DNA of 60,000 nt from Takakia lepidozioides. Its lineage: Eukaryota > Streptophyta > Takakiopsida > Takakiales > Takakiaceae. The position numbers and the translations under genes were made by a program. The notes below the pieces were generated by a model. That model was given only the letters and a program-made list of their open reading frames with translations. It had not been told where the DNA came from and ran no database searches. This document shows, one piece after another, positions 30,815 to 41,854 of the stretch (position 1 is its first letter; every line of letters begins with the position of its first letter). Where the stretch lies: positions 24,678,001-24,738,000 of the forward strand of contig CM060733.1 of assembly GCA_030704615.1 (NCBI GenBank), written 5' to 3'.

Positions 30815-31325
30815 ATCTAAATAAGTTTTTTTCCACAGAGCCTATGACCAAATTTGAACCGGAGACCTTTCTCTTGATATATCTCCCCTCGAGGCTCCAA
30901 CCATTGTCCCAGGAATGGCCACTTTGCCATTTTTGCTATTTTTGTGAATTTCCAGGACAACCAGCATGTAGCCCAGTGGTAATGGGCACATACCACGTTG
31001 GATGTGGTTGTGGGTTCAAACCACAGTTTGGTGTGTCATGAAGGTGTCCACCTTTCAGCTGGAAGGCAGTAGCCCGTGTGGTGAAGAGACACCATAATTT
31101 ATGCTCCCTTCCAGAGGCGTCTATATATTTGAATTTCCAGCGACCAAAAGTACTTGGAATTCCATATCTCCCTCACCGTTTGTCCAAAAATCATGAGATT
31201 AAGCCGGTGCACCCCTCCTCATCGAGGGCTTTCCAACGGCACCAAGCACCCGAGCTGGGCCCGCGGTTTGGGAGATCTCAACGGCGCTACAAAACAAAAC
31301 AAACGTCTTGCTCTATATATTGATA
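30815..31325 (-). repeat. Dispersed repeat family R1, copy 3 (split by a SINE)
   Basis: R1 text is continuous from 30,815 to 30,955 and resumes at 31,130. Between them lies a 174-bp SINE with an 11-bp target duplication. The copy ends with CAAAACAAAACAAACGTCTTG, as in copies 4 and 5. Confidence 0.8.
30956..31129 (+). mobile_element. SINE, full length, 174 bp
   Basis: The head has a perfect RNA polymerase III A box (TAGCCCAGTGG, from 30,967) and B box (GGGTTCAAACC, from 31,011) at tRNA spacing. The body contains GGAAGGCAGTAGCCCGTGTG and GACACCATAA, and the tail is GGCGTCTATATATT. The 11-bp duplication TGAATTTCCAG lies at 30,945-30,955 and 31,130-31,140. The two tail-only relatives are at 41.76 and 46.50 kb. 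Confidence 0.88.
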
Positions 31326-31329
31326 TACC

Positions 31330-31494
31330 ATGGTGAATAAGTTTAGGTACTTGGATGTATACCCTTATGTTAGGGTAAATTTTTATGATATACCCTTATC
31401 CTTCATTTACCCTCCATCAAGAAGTCTAGCATACCCTACTTTTCTGAAGGGTATATGTTAAAATGAAGGGTATATCCAATCAGGGTGACGCAAG
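31330..31494. other. Short segment with GGGTATAT motifs
   Basis: The motif ATACCCTT and its complement AAGGGTATAT occur several times. It might be a small inverted-repeat element, but I could not define its ends. Confidence 0.25.
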
Positions 31495-31830
31495 CCATAT
31501 CTAATCATTTTTTTTCCACAGAGCCTACGACCAGATTTGAACCGGAGACCTTTCCCTTGATATCTCTCCCGTCGAGGCTCCAACCATTGTCCCAGGAATG
31601 CCCACTTTGCCTTTTTTGCTATTTTTGTGAATTTCCAGCGACCAAAAGTACTTGGAATTCCATATCTCCCGCACCGTAGGTCCAAAAATCATGAGACCAA
31701 GCCCGTGCACCCCTCCTTGTCGAGGGCTTTCCAACGGTACCAAGCACCAGCGCTGGGGCCTCGCGGTTTGGGACATCTCAACGTGACAAAACAAACAAAC
31801 AAACAAACAAATCGTCTTAATTCATAGATT
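31495..31830 (-). repeat. Dispersed repeat family R1, copy 4
   Basis: Longest form together with copy 5. On the minus strand it runs from a (GTTT)n tract through GAGATGTCCCAAACCGCGAG to a 66-bp segment that can be drawn as a tRNA-like cloverleaf (GGAGCCT pairing with AGGCTCT, T-arm CCGGTTCAAATCTGG) followed by an A-run. Copies 4 and 5 differ by few substitutions. Confidence 0.8.
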
Positions 31831-31859
31831 GATATTGACTGGGGTAGCCTGTGCTGTTG

Positions 31860-32480
31860 GCCCAAGTGTCCAGTGTCATCTAAGCCCAAGGTGCAATCTC
31901 CTATATATCCAAGTGTGTCTCCTATGTATCCAAAGGCATCTCCCATGTGTGTCTCCCATGTCGAGGCCCATCTAAACCCAGTGTGCGAATCTCTTATGTA
32001 TCCAAGTAGGTCTCCCATGTCAAGGCCCGATTAATTTTATTTTCATGAATTTATTGAGTAGTAATATATCATATCATTATTGATATATCTCCCGTCTCTA
32101 GGGTAGCCTATGCTGTTGGCCCAAGTGTCCAACGTCATCTAAGTCCAAATGCATCTTTTTTCCACAGAGCCCAAGTGTCCAGTGTCATCTAAGTGCAAGT
32201 GCAATCTCCTATGTATCCTAGTGCGTCTCCAATGTCAAGGCCCATCTAAGCCCAAAGCCCAAGGGCCATCTTCTATTCATGTATCCAAGTGCATCTCCTA
32301 TCTAGAGGCCCAAGTGTCCAGTGTCATCTATGCCCAAGTGCAATATCCTATGTATCCAAGTACGTCTCCCATGTAGCCCAATTTATTTTTTCCATGAATT
32401 TATTGAGTAGTAATATAACCGATCATTTGCTGTCGAGGCTCCAATCATGTAGCCTGTTGGCCCAAGTGTCCAATGTCATC
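31860..32480. repeat. Imperfect tandem repeats between R1 copies
   Basis: Phrases TTGGCCCAAGTGTCCA(A/G)TGTC, ATCTCCTATGTATCCAAGT and TCTCCCATGTCGAGGCCC-like text recur many times in changing order. A larger block containing ATGAATTTATTGAGTAGTAA occurs twice (about 32,043 and 32,394). The same phrases flank the CACTA element at 26.4 and 30.79 kb, showing that it inserted into this repeat. Confidence 0.7.
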
Positions 32481-32489
32481 TAAGCAAGC

Positions 32490-32840
32490 CATATCTAATC
32501 ATTTTTTTTTTCCACAGAGCCTACGACCAGATTTGAACCGGAGACCTTTCCCTTGATATCTCTCCCGTCGAGGCTCCAACCATTGTCCCAGGAATGCCCA
32601 CTTTGCCATTTTTGCTTATTTTTGTGAATTTCCAGCGACCAAAAGTACTTGGAATTCCGTATCTCCCACACCGCATGTCCAAAAATCATGAGACCAAGCC
32701 GGTGCACCCCTCCTCGTCGAGGGCTTTCCAACGGTACCAAGCACCAGCTGTGGGGCCTTGCGGTTCGGGACATCTCAACGCTACAAAACAAAACAAACAA
32801 ACAAACAAACAAACGTCTTGATTCATATATTGATACATGA
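32490..32840 (-). repeat. Dispersed repeat family R1, copy 5
   Basis: Same structure as copy 4, with a longer CAAA microsatellite at 32,786-32,812 and the end AACGTCTTGATTCATATATT. Confidence 0.8.
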
Positions 32841-34407
32841 GACTTTTGGGTCCTTTGGGATTAAAGCAACCCGTTGCCCGCCATTAAAGGTGTCTATATT
32901 CCAAATGGAAGGTTGTAGTCTTTTGGGATGAGCTCATGTTTGTTTTAACAAAGAATCTTGCTTCCTTCTTTGCTCATTAATACTCTTTTGTCTCTTTATT
33001 GTAGCTGACATTTTGTGATATTTGCAAGACTCAAAACCTAATGTGTGTGGCCTTGAACTATATTTCTTTCAAGTTAGCAGCAATTGAAATTATCGATAAA
33101 CATCTTTTGTTTTTTTTCTAGACAACTCTTCTATTTCTCAGGATCACCCCAAGATTGACAGATTGGTGCTGAAAGTTAAGAGGGGATTGCGTGATTATGG
33201 CTTACAAAAGAGACACTTGGGAGATTGGGACCTTCAATTACCGTGAGGTTTAATTGGCCATGGGCTACACATTTAGCAAACAAGCATCATTGCCTCATTC
33301 TCACCTTACTTCCTCTTCTTGGAAACAATTAGTGTTAGGTGGGTATATATGTTGACATATATCCCTGACCGGGTAACAAATAGGATATCACACTATTGAG
33401 ATCAGCCACCCAAATTTTGGATGGATTGGTCATTTCGCCACTTATCTGGCCTATTAACTCTTCTTGTGCCATTTTTTTGTAAATTTGTAGTATATCTGTT
33501 CAAACCATTCAAAGATGTGGAAGCTTTTGTCATTTTTCATAGAATTGTTCAGGAATATCTTAGGATTTTGTATCATGTCTAGATTGTTTGGACAACAACT
33601 TGATTTTCTTTTCTTTTATTGAACAAACTTGACTTATTGAGAGGGAAAAACTTACTAAATTATTAATGGATTATAATTTTAAGTGGATTTTATTGCATAA
33701 ATTCAATCCTGAGACTGCACCACTTTAGCTTGTTGTCTTCCAAAGTAAGTTTCAACCTATGTGATACTACAGTGTTAAGTAAAATAAAATTTAGTTCACC
33801 TTTATTTGCACTGTAGAAGTTAGAAACATGACATTGTTTTACTCCCTAATGTGCTTAATTTCATAAAACTACGAATTACATCTGTGGGTGGGTTTGTCTC
33901 TTTAAGATGCAACTGTTTAAGAACACACAAGTCACCAATCAGGTGGTTGAAAGAGGAGGGAGAAGAGATATGATGAGGCAAGTCTCCGAAGAGAGGTGAA
34001 GGTAACAATGCAATGCATCAAAGTAAAGGAACACAGTAAGTTAAGATCCATATTGATCAAGCTTGCATCATTCAAAATGCATCTCATGAGGTAATCTGAG
34101 GCTTGACCCAATATGGTTGATGGAATCTGAATCACTAGCATTGTACATATCCACATTGCATGATACTTGAGGTGAATTTGTCACCATGTATCACTTAAAC
34201 CCGCTTCTCCAGCCCACATGGGTAAAAAAGCTATTAATCCATCCCACTTTTGTCTAAGCATCCAAAAGACTAGATATCATCCTACAAAGTTTCATGTTTG
34301 TGGTGCAACTTCAGGTACTGTGAGCTCTGATGGAGAACCCACAGAGACCAATCCACTATCTACAAAGAATGCTCACCTAAAGTTGGCAAGTGATGTATGC
34401 TTCTTTA
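32841..34407. other. Intergenic, 3' side of the carotene hydroxylase gene
   Basis: AT-rich sequence without a recognisable gene or repeat. The part nearest 34,407 must include the 3' untranslated region of the minus-strand gene; no polyadenylation signal was assigned with confidence. Confidence 0.4.
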
Positions 34408-37400
34408 CTAAGAGTCACCTTGTCTGTTACCCCGGCAACCCTTGTTTCGTGCATTCAAAATGTTTTGAAGCTCAACTGCGCCTCCAACATCCTCTAGTTC
34501 CTGCACTCGGTGAGGAGAGAGATGTATATTTTCAGAAAAGACAATTTTTATTTTGCATTTCAGCAACAATATCCCATCATAGACATAGAGGCCTCTGTGA
34601 GTGAACCTTCTTCCTGCCTTCCCAGTATACAAACAATATTACAAAAGTGCCTAGTGTCAATAGACTGCCACAACTATAACAGACAGACCTAGAACAACAG
34701 GATGATGCAAGATGCGGATGAACAGAATATTAGAGGAAAGGAAAACACACCTTGGGCCCAAGGAAAAGGCCGTAAGGAACCCCACCAAACAAATCGGCAT
34801 GGTGCAGCTGAAGTACACAGATCATACAGCTAAGTCAACAAAGTAGCTCAAATCTCAGGTTGAAGTAATTATATATCAAGGTTTTGCTCTTTATACCAGG
34901 GGAGAGCCACTTTCGATTACCTGATGGGCAGCTGCCACCTTTTGGAGGTAAGGAACATCTGCAATAGGTCCAACCGAAAATCGACGATGAACTAGACCGT
35001 CATGTACAAACATGTAGGCCATGCCAAACATGGTTATCCCTATTCCCTGCACACATGCAACAGCTCACTCCATCCAGAGTCAGACAGGACAGGCAGATGT
35101 ACTTAACCATCTATCAGTGGTGGAACTTCATATAAGGAGCTTGAAGTGAGACTGAGGAATTCTTTAGTTGAGCCTATGGCAACTTCTGCACAACTATTTG
35201 CATGCAACATAGAAGAAAGCTAATTAGAAAACAGGGAAGGGAAGGTTGACCCCTTGTACTAGGGTTTGCTACAGGACTGTTGGGGGTTTAGACAAGAAAT
35301 GGGGGGTGAGAGCCTGTGAAGAAGATTGCAAAAAGATTTGCTCACGATCATTGAGCCAGCTCTTAGATAAGGGAAAAGATTGGAATAAAAAGACTGCAAA
35401 GAGAGAAAAGGAACCAATAGAATTTTCCAAACATTCTTTTAGAATCACGAAGACCAGTGGGGATGGAAAATATGTAAAACACAACCCTCTAAGGTGATCC
35501 AGTCTAAAGGTGATGCCCACAAGGTCATTGAAGCAACCAGTGGAGGTTCAGAGTACGCAGCCAAAGCCAAGTACAAAAACAAAGTCATCAGGCATAGAAC
35601 CACTGGATAAGCATGCTGATTCAGAGAAAATGAACTCACCGCTCCAAAGCAAAGGCCTGGTACAAAGCCTTTGTTGAAAAACCCATATGTTATCAGCAAA
35701 ATGGCAGGAACTGCATTGATGATGGCAAATATATCATTGAGCTCAAACGCCCCCTCCCGCGGTTGATGGTGTGACTGACAGTACATACATGGATTCACGT
35801 CAAATGGTGCTAACTGAGAGCATAAAACCATATGTATTGCTAGCCATCTATTCACCTGAAAAAGAATCTTTATACATATCTGACTACCCTTAGCTGAAAT
35901 ACTCAAGCAATCTCACCTCATGCATGTTCCAAAGTGAGGCATGCCACAGAGCTCGATGGGCCCAGCGTGCCCAATATTCCATGCCAATCTGACAACCGAC
36001 CAGATACATAATGTGTGCCCAAGTAAGATTTTACTGAAGGGCACTTCCCTTGTTCATATGGTGGCTTCCCCACTATGGTTTGAATACACATCCAACGTTG
36101 GCCACATTAGCTGTTGGCTTTGAAATAAATTCAGCACTCACCAGAAGCATCTCAATTCCTTTCTCAATCATGTGATGAATTAGCCCCCAGACTCCGACAT
36201 ATGGCATGTGCTAGGACAAACACTACCCTGTACGCCACAAGGATCATCTTGCAAGAGATGAGGCTCTTATTGACGCCAACATTGGCCAGCATCCTCCTTC
36301 TCTCTGCTAGAGCAAAGAAAGGGAACCATTGCTGATGACACCCACTGCCCAGAAAGTTAGGCTAGGAAGATGTGACAGATGAACCAAATAGTTGTGAGCG
36401 GGCACACACATAAGGCACCTGAAAGTTAATAATGGATGATTCAACTTACCGACGCACCAATTGCCAATGCAAATGTTCCCAGCATCTCTGCAACAGGCAC
36501 ATCCCCATTGCCCTGCAGAAGTCCAGCACAAGTCAGTGAGGATAGGTACTAATGGGAAACACCATTGTACCGACTTGGGACAGATCTGCCCCAAAAAGGA
36601 TTGAAAACAGCAGGAAAAAACTATACAAAAAAAGGAAGTTCACACACAAACAAATGGAGATGGAAATGGTTCAAATTCATGTTAAGACTTAGTTTCTATA
36701 GGGCAGGACAAGAGTCTGAGCCTTGACCCACTAAACTAAACAATTTGTGACTTTAGGCCCAAGTGAGGCCGTGCAATCGATCAGTTGAGCATGACACAAT
36801 TGAGCTAATCCTCCCAATGCAAAATGGTGAAAATTTTAAATGGTCCACCTAGTGTACCAGCTCAAGATCCCAGGAAAATAATTAGATGCACTTTGCATGA
36901 AGAAATTGCGGCTCTAGAAACTGATCTTCAGTTCTTCTGAGGTGGGTTTTAGATTAAGAGTATGGCTAGTACCGTATCGACCCTACCCAATACTTGAGGG
37001 CATCGAGCTAAAAAGGCTCCGAGATAATTGTTGTGAGCTGGAGATCTCAAACTTCTCGACTATGTTTTCACCCACTCGTAAAAATACAGAGACTCGTATA
37101 ATACGCCATTCAAGCTGGTATCATCAGTCTGTATGTAAACTCAACGATGAGCTCTCCTGCAAAGACCATGTCAAAGACAAATACCTCAATATATATTTTT
37201 TTTCACGTACTTCAAAATAAGTGAGAAACTCGTACCTCCACTTGCCAAGCAAAACGGTAGTACACAGCACCAGCTGCCAAGGTTGTGATTCCAACGCTGG
37301 AGGCAATGGCTGCCAGTAAGTAAGTGAAACGTTCCGATTGCCTCTTACTCTGCCTTTCAAATCGTCTTTCTTCAGCTGCAGCCTTCTCTGACTCTACTGC

Positions 37401-37709
37401 TGACACCACCGATGATGCAAACTCAAAGGCAGTTGAAGGCGGGAAGTTGGGTTGGCAGTCAGTCACGAGCGCTGCGCCTGCTGCAACGTTCACCTCTGCC
37501 GGTTGTTGCGCCGCCATACAGAAAGGAATTTTCCTCCTCGTCTGCAAGCCCCGATGAACAACTGCAGAACATAGCTGTCCTCTTCTTCGCAGGGACAACT
37601 TGACAATGCCATTATCTGGTACTATTACAGTATCCGCAACAACTGCGGTGCACGAGGCCTGCCAGACAGAAGCTGCCTTCAGCACATACGTACACCCAGC
37701 TCCCCCCAT
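34408..37709 (-). CDS. BCH: Beta-carotene 3-hydroxylase, plastid, seven exons
   Basis: This non-heme di-iron enzyme hydroxylates the beta rings of carotenes to give zeaxanthin in plastid membranes. Exons (minus strand): 37,236-37,709; 36,450-36,512; 35,917-35,988; 35,640-35,774; 34,921-35,046; 34,751-34,807; 34,408-34,500. All junctions are GT-AG, phases agree, and the total is 339 residues. The first roughly 120 residues are a Ser/Ala/Arg-rich plastid transit region, followed by ERFTYLLAAIASSVGITTLA (first membrane helix). All four histidine motifs are present: H190x4H, H202x2HH, H263x4H, H289x2HH. I chose the ATG at 37,709, the first in frame; a later Met (MAAQQP) is possible. The C-terminus is slightly diverged. 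It appears functional. Confidence 0.93.
36513..37235 (-). other. Intron 1 of carotene hydroxylase gene
   Basis: The 723-bp intron begins GTACGAG and ends TTCTGCAG (minus strand). A plus-strand open frame at 36,942-37,220 lies inside but shows no domain. No transposon was recognised in it. Confidence 0.7.
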
Positions 37710-38600
37710 TTGCAGAATCTCGGTACTCAACTCCTGTGCCCTCAACCGCTAAAAAAAATAGACACAGATGCCCGTCTACAAAACCCAAAGACCATCTACT
37801 ACAAGATACTCAGCGTGACACTCCGGATTGCTGGTTGCTGCATCCGAGGTCCGAGCAATCTCAGAATTGCAACAACCAAGCACAGCCTCCAATTCACTCC
37901 CCTCAAAATTCGATCAGGTCTCGATCAGAACCAGGGCGAGGAAATGCGGAAGCAATCGGAATGCGGTGATTGCTCGAACTCAGCAGCTTAATAAATAAGC
38001 CTTCGTCCTCACAGAGATGGCCCCTCCGAGAGCGGAGGCTGGCGGGGGCAGCAGCGCAGTCTGCGGGCAGCTAGCGGGCATGCCCGTCAGCAGTGGGCTT
38101 GCCATATGGTCTTGGCCACGTGCCTCCCTGGCGACTGGCCACGCATACTTCTATCGTATTGGTCGGGTTTGCACTTTTTTCTTTTTCTTTTTTACAGCTG
38201 ACCAGGATAGAGAGAGTTGACATCAACCTGGGAGACCCTGACCGGACTGAATAGACGCACATGGCGCGCAGACCGCAGGCGATGGACCGCGCGGAAGGAC
38301 CTCGGGATTTGACAACCGCGTGCAAGGCGGAGGGAGGTCGGCCACGCGCTCGGGTAGCCTACGGGCGATTGCCACCCCCACCCCACCCCCCGGGGGGAGA
38401 GGGGCTGGGGACCGCACGGACGTGGCGCTTGGGGCATGAAAACGCTTGAGATGTCTTAGGATACGCGCCTTATTTTTGTTTAATGGGAGGGAACATCTCA
38501 CAATTCAGGCCTTACAAGAGGAAGGGGGGAAGGGGGAAAATAAACTCATATATATATATATATATATATATGCGTCTACTGCGGCGGGGGTACTTGGTCA
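37710..38600. other. Upstream region of carotene hydroxylase, with GC-rich block
   Basis: The stretch 37,710-38,015 is the likely 5' untranslated region and promoter of the minus-strand gene. From 38,015 to 38,450 the DNA is unusually GC-rich, with a C-run near 38,375-38,395. An (AT)n microsatellite lies at about 38,549-38,572. Open frames in the GC-rich part on both strands look like composition artefacts. Confidence 0.4.
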
Positions 38601-38612
38601 TATCCCGGGTAC

Positions 38613-38816
38613 GTGGATAATTTAAATGAGGCGAATAAATTAGAATTGCAAGAAAAGAACCTAAAGTTGAAAAAGCTGAAGTTCGATTATCAGGTGCTTA
38701 CTGAGAAAGCTAAAAACGCGGATCAGCTGTTGAAAGAGGCTAAAAGAGGAAGCCCTTTAGAGCTAAGTTTTCTTTTTCTTTTTCCTTATAAAGCTTTATT
38801 GAAGGGAAGAATTTGA
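38613..38816 (+). pseudogene. Coiled-coil fragment
   Basis: The frame begins MDNLNEANKLELQEKNLKLK and continues with heptad-like Leu/Lys spacing for about 45 residues before hydrophobic non-conserved text. It looks like an isolated coiled-coil exon piece; the parent protein is not recognisable. Confidence 0.3.
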
Positions 38817-39589
38817 GGCCTAGATGCATAGTGAACCAGCATGATAAAGCCTGAGAGAACTGTGACCAAAGAAAGAATGAGGTGGGAAGGAGTAACCCCA
38901 AACCTTGTACAAAGGAATTATGGGGGGGGGTGAAAACCAGGGTTGGGTGGTTTCGCCCAGCTTGGTCCTAGTATTGAAATATTTTTATTTTTCAATACCT
39001 GCTGGTTCTATAGTATTAGAATATTCACAAATTTTAATGTCCATCCGTTCTCAATAGATGCAGGACTTTAAATTTGCCGTCGGTTATCAACCAGTAGTAT
39101 TCTAATTGCCAGCCGGCTACCGACCTGGGCATAGATAATTTAATTTAATTTAATCTAATTTCAAGTGGTAGCCTGAGTATGGGGCCAATTTATAGGTATA
39201 CCTGGTTTCTCAAAGAGAATAAAAATGTTGCAAAGTCAAGTCAAGTGCAATCAGGAAAACTGGTTCCAAATCTCAGTGTCCAACGTGGCCAAATCTGCAA
39301 TGGAGAGATTCTTCTCATCCAACACATTTGTGTGTTTTTCTTTTTCTTTTTAAGAAAAAAAGTATGGGGACAGATGCCCTGTAAATTTGTGCTTACACAG
39401 AAAACATATCTTCATCAAGGAGAGACAAGATCTGCAAGGTATGGCATGTTGGGTGAATCGCAACCCTAAGTATTACAAAAGTAGATATCAGCCGGGTCGG
39501 TTCGTAAATACCAGGGTTGCTACCTGGCCAGACCCTATATACCGGGCCAGTCCAACACTGGTAAAAATGTAAAAACAAATAACAGCCAA

Positions 39590-39740
39590 AAAGTGCATGT
39601 ACTTGAATATCAGGAATTCTGCCATTGTGGACCCATTAAGACATGCCACCTGTTATAAAGCCACTTTTCTACCCCTGCCACCTCATTATTCTCACCACAT
39701 GGGCTCTGCGTAGATTTGATTTTTGTTTTCATTTTTTAAG
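39590..39740 (+). repeat. Dispersed repeat R2, copy 1
   Basis: Shares ATGCCACCTGTTATAAAGCC, ACTTTTCTACCCCTGCCACC and TCATTATTCTC.CCACATG with copy 2. Only the 3' portion of the family is present. Confidence 0.65.
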
Positions 39741-39799
39741 AAAGAACAACACATGTGGCCACTCATTGTTTTTTTTTCCTCGCCAAAAATTGCCAGATT

Positions 39800-40035
39800 T
39801 CGACTTGGAAAATGGGTTAGCTACTTGTACAAAGGATTTACGGGGAGTAAAAATTAAAAGATTCCCAGAAAGCCCAGTAATTGAATATCAGGAGCCTGAA
39901 TTTGCCTACATGGACCTGTAACAGTATGCCACCTGTTTAAATAGCCACTTTTCTAACCCTGCCACTTCATTATTCTCGCCACATGTTGTTGGGTGGAATT
40001 TACATGTGGCCCCTCTGGCAACTATGAAATAATGG
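39800..40035 (+). repeat. Dispersed repeat R2, copy 2
   Basis: This copy has TTTCGACTTGGAAAATGGGT, TGAATATCAGGAGCCTGAAT and the CCACCTGTTTAAATAGCC stretch, and ends near ATTTACATGTGGCCCCTCTG. A frame across it reads SPVIEYQEPEFAYMDL, echoed as APVFEYQEPDFTYLDL in the inverted copy at 59.5 kb, so the family may derive from coding DNA. Confidence 0.7.
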
Positions 40036-40800
40036 AAAAAAACACTGACTTGCATAGAAGCCAAGAGTCAAGGTTGCTTTTTGTACTTGTCACGACACAG
40101 TTGAAAGCAAAAAAGAAATCGAAAGGCAAAAGAAAAACATAACATTGTAAAACTAACATGAGAGACTCTCTTATTGGTGTAAGCCCCCAAGTTTGCGTGG
40201 GCCCGGTCCATTAGAGGGTCCAGGAATTAAAAAGCAGGGGTTATAGTAAGCTATACCAGGATTTGTATTAATAATCGTCAAGTAAGGGGGTAAGAAAAAA
40301 GAAGGTAGAAACTAGAAACGCGACAACTATTAAATTGGGGATGGTTCAGCCGCCAAATTGGGGTAAGAATGTGTGTGGTGGTTTCTAGGGCTTTTAGAAA
40401 GGTCCCACCGCCCTCAGAGGGTATATACAGCAGAGGCCACTACTTACTATGTAAGTTAGTACGTAGTGGGCTCTGCAGACGCAAGGGCCTCCAAAAAAGC
40501 GCAAACATAGATGTGTATGGACGGTACGCTGAGTAAATAAGGGGATATGTGCGATAGTGTAGTATAGTAAGGGTTAATAGCAAGTTGTGGGGACATATTA
40601 AACATGATGATTAATGTTTAAGGATGATTGCTTTTAAGTTGGATGAAAACAAGTATATATCATTCCCGACCACCATTGGATATGGATGACGCATGATGAA
40701 ACACTATTAATATATAACCTAAAGTACGTGTATACAAGATTGGGTCATAATGGTTTTTTGGTGTATGTGTGTATTTTGAATCTTATATGTTTGTAACACT
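40036..40800. other. Intergenic, nothing recognised
   Basis: No gene, RNA or repeat was identified. Confidence 0.35.
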
Positions 40801-40817
40801 TCGACTACACTACAGCC

Positions 40818-40995
40818 GGTCATCCCATCGCCATTACGGATGACCGACTATAGCCCATCCAATATTTAAAAAAAGCGCATCTTGAAAAAATAGATATGTG
40901 TAAGTAGCATCCATTTGTACCGAGATACCCGCAAGGGGAAGAGCCGCTAGCTTTGGTTGGCGTCATATATATACCGAGATACCTTTTTTGATGAG
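40818..40995 (+). repeat. Dispersed repeat R3, copy 1
   Basis: Shares CATTACGGATGACCGACTAT, TAGCATCCATTTGTACCGAG and GATACCTTTTTTGATGAGGC with 43,496-43,610. It contains a short inverted repeat (GGTCATCC...GGATGACC) at its left side. Confidence 0.65.
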
Positions 40996-41760
40996 GCTAT
41001 GTAGGGAGTCTTATAGAGTTGAGTCAAACATAAGTGTTATGAAAATAACTTGTCAAGAAAAAGGCACAAACTACAAAAGAAAGGTATAAATTACTGATAA
41101 TTACTAGTCATCTTGCTAGTAAATCCAGCTAGGCTTGCTGAGTCACTACCAGCTGCCCTTCTTTTTCTTTCAAACTCTAAACCTATCCTTCTTTCGTACG
41201 TGCTCCAATCAAGCTAATGTAGGGTACACAAGAACATGGACCCGAGCATTGTGGTTTTTTTTCGCAAAGTTTCGCCAAAAGGCTCCCTTTCTTTTGGGCG
41301 AATCCTACCTCACTAAAGGAAAATGAAGGCATGTTTTTTCTAGGTTTTCATTAAAATTGGAGCTTTGGGATGAAATTATCAAAATTTCATCCAATGTTTC
41401 CCATCTTCAACTATTTCTTTTACACTGGACAAACACCAACGCCCGTCAGGCAGGCGGCTTGGGTTTCTTGTTTCTTCCTTCTATCAACAACATTCCATTT
41501 TCTTTCTCTTCCCTCTTGTGAACATGTCTCATACTCTTGGATGAAATGCAATAGCGTTCTACAAGGTTGCGGGCGCCACGAAACTCGATCGCCCCTTATG
41601 AAGGAACGTCTTTTTTGCGCGCCCTTTCGCAAGCGGCGATTTGGTGGGGGTGCCCCTTAGTGAATATTCATTTTAGACTAGCGCCTTGTTAAACATGGGG
41701 GCGATTACTTAGAGTGCCCATGAAACTTGACACCTATATAATTAAAACTACAAGAATTAC
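40996..41760. other. Intergenic, nothing recognised
   Basis: A plus-strand frame at 41,370-41,660 and its minus-strand counterpart show no recognisable domain. Confidence 0.3.
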
Positions 41761-41843
41761 CTTCCTGCTAGAAGGCAGTAGTCCTTCGGGGTCAAATGAC
41801 ACCATAAGTTACGCTCCCTTCGGGAGGCGTCATACTTTACTTT
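41761..41843 (+). mobile_element. SINE tail-only copy, 83 bp
   Basis: Matches the body and tail of the SINE at 30,956-31,129 (GAAGGCAGTAG, GACACCATAAGTTACGCTCC, GGCGTCATACTTT) and lacks the tRNA head. An 11-bp near-perfect duplication flanks it: ACAAGAATTAC at 41,750-41,760 and ACGAGAATTAC at 41,844-41,854. This shows it inserted as a short unit. Confidence 0.8.
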
Positions 41844-41854
41844 ACGAGAATTAC

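Noticed and set aside
31330-31494. Possible miniature inverted-repeat transposon with ATACCCTT/AAGGGTAT motifs
   Set aside because: The motifs are short and several; no matching ends or target duplication could be set.
38017-38501. Several overlapping frames on both strands in the GC-rich block
   Set aside because: GC-rich DNA has few stops; none of the frames shows conserved text or a plausible context.
41370-41660. Plus-strand 96-codon frame with a GRHETRSPLMKER stretch
   Set aside because: No family match and an equally long minus-strand frame overlaps; not supportable as a gene.
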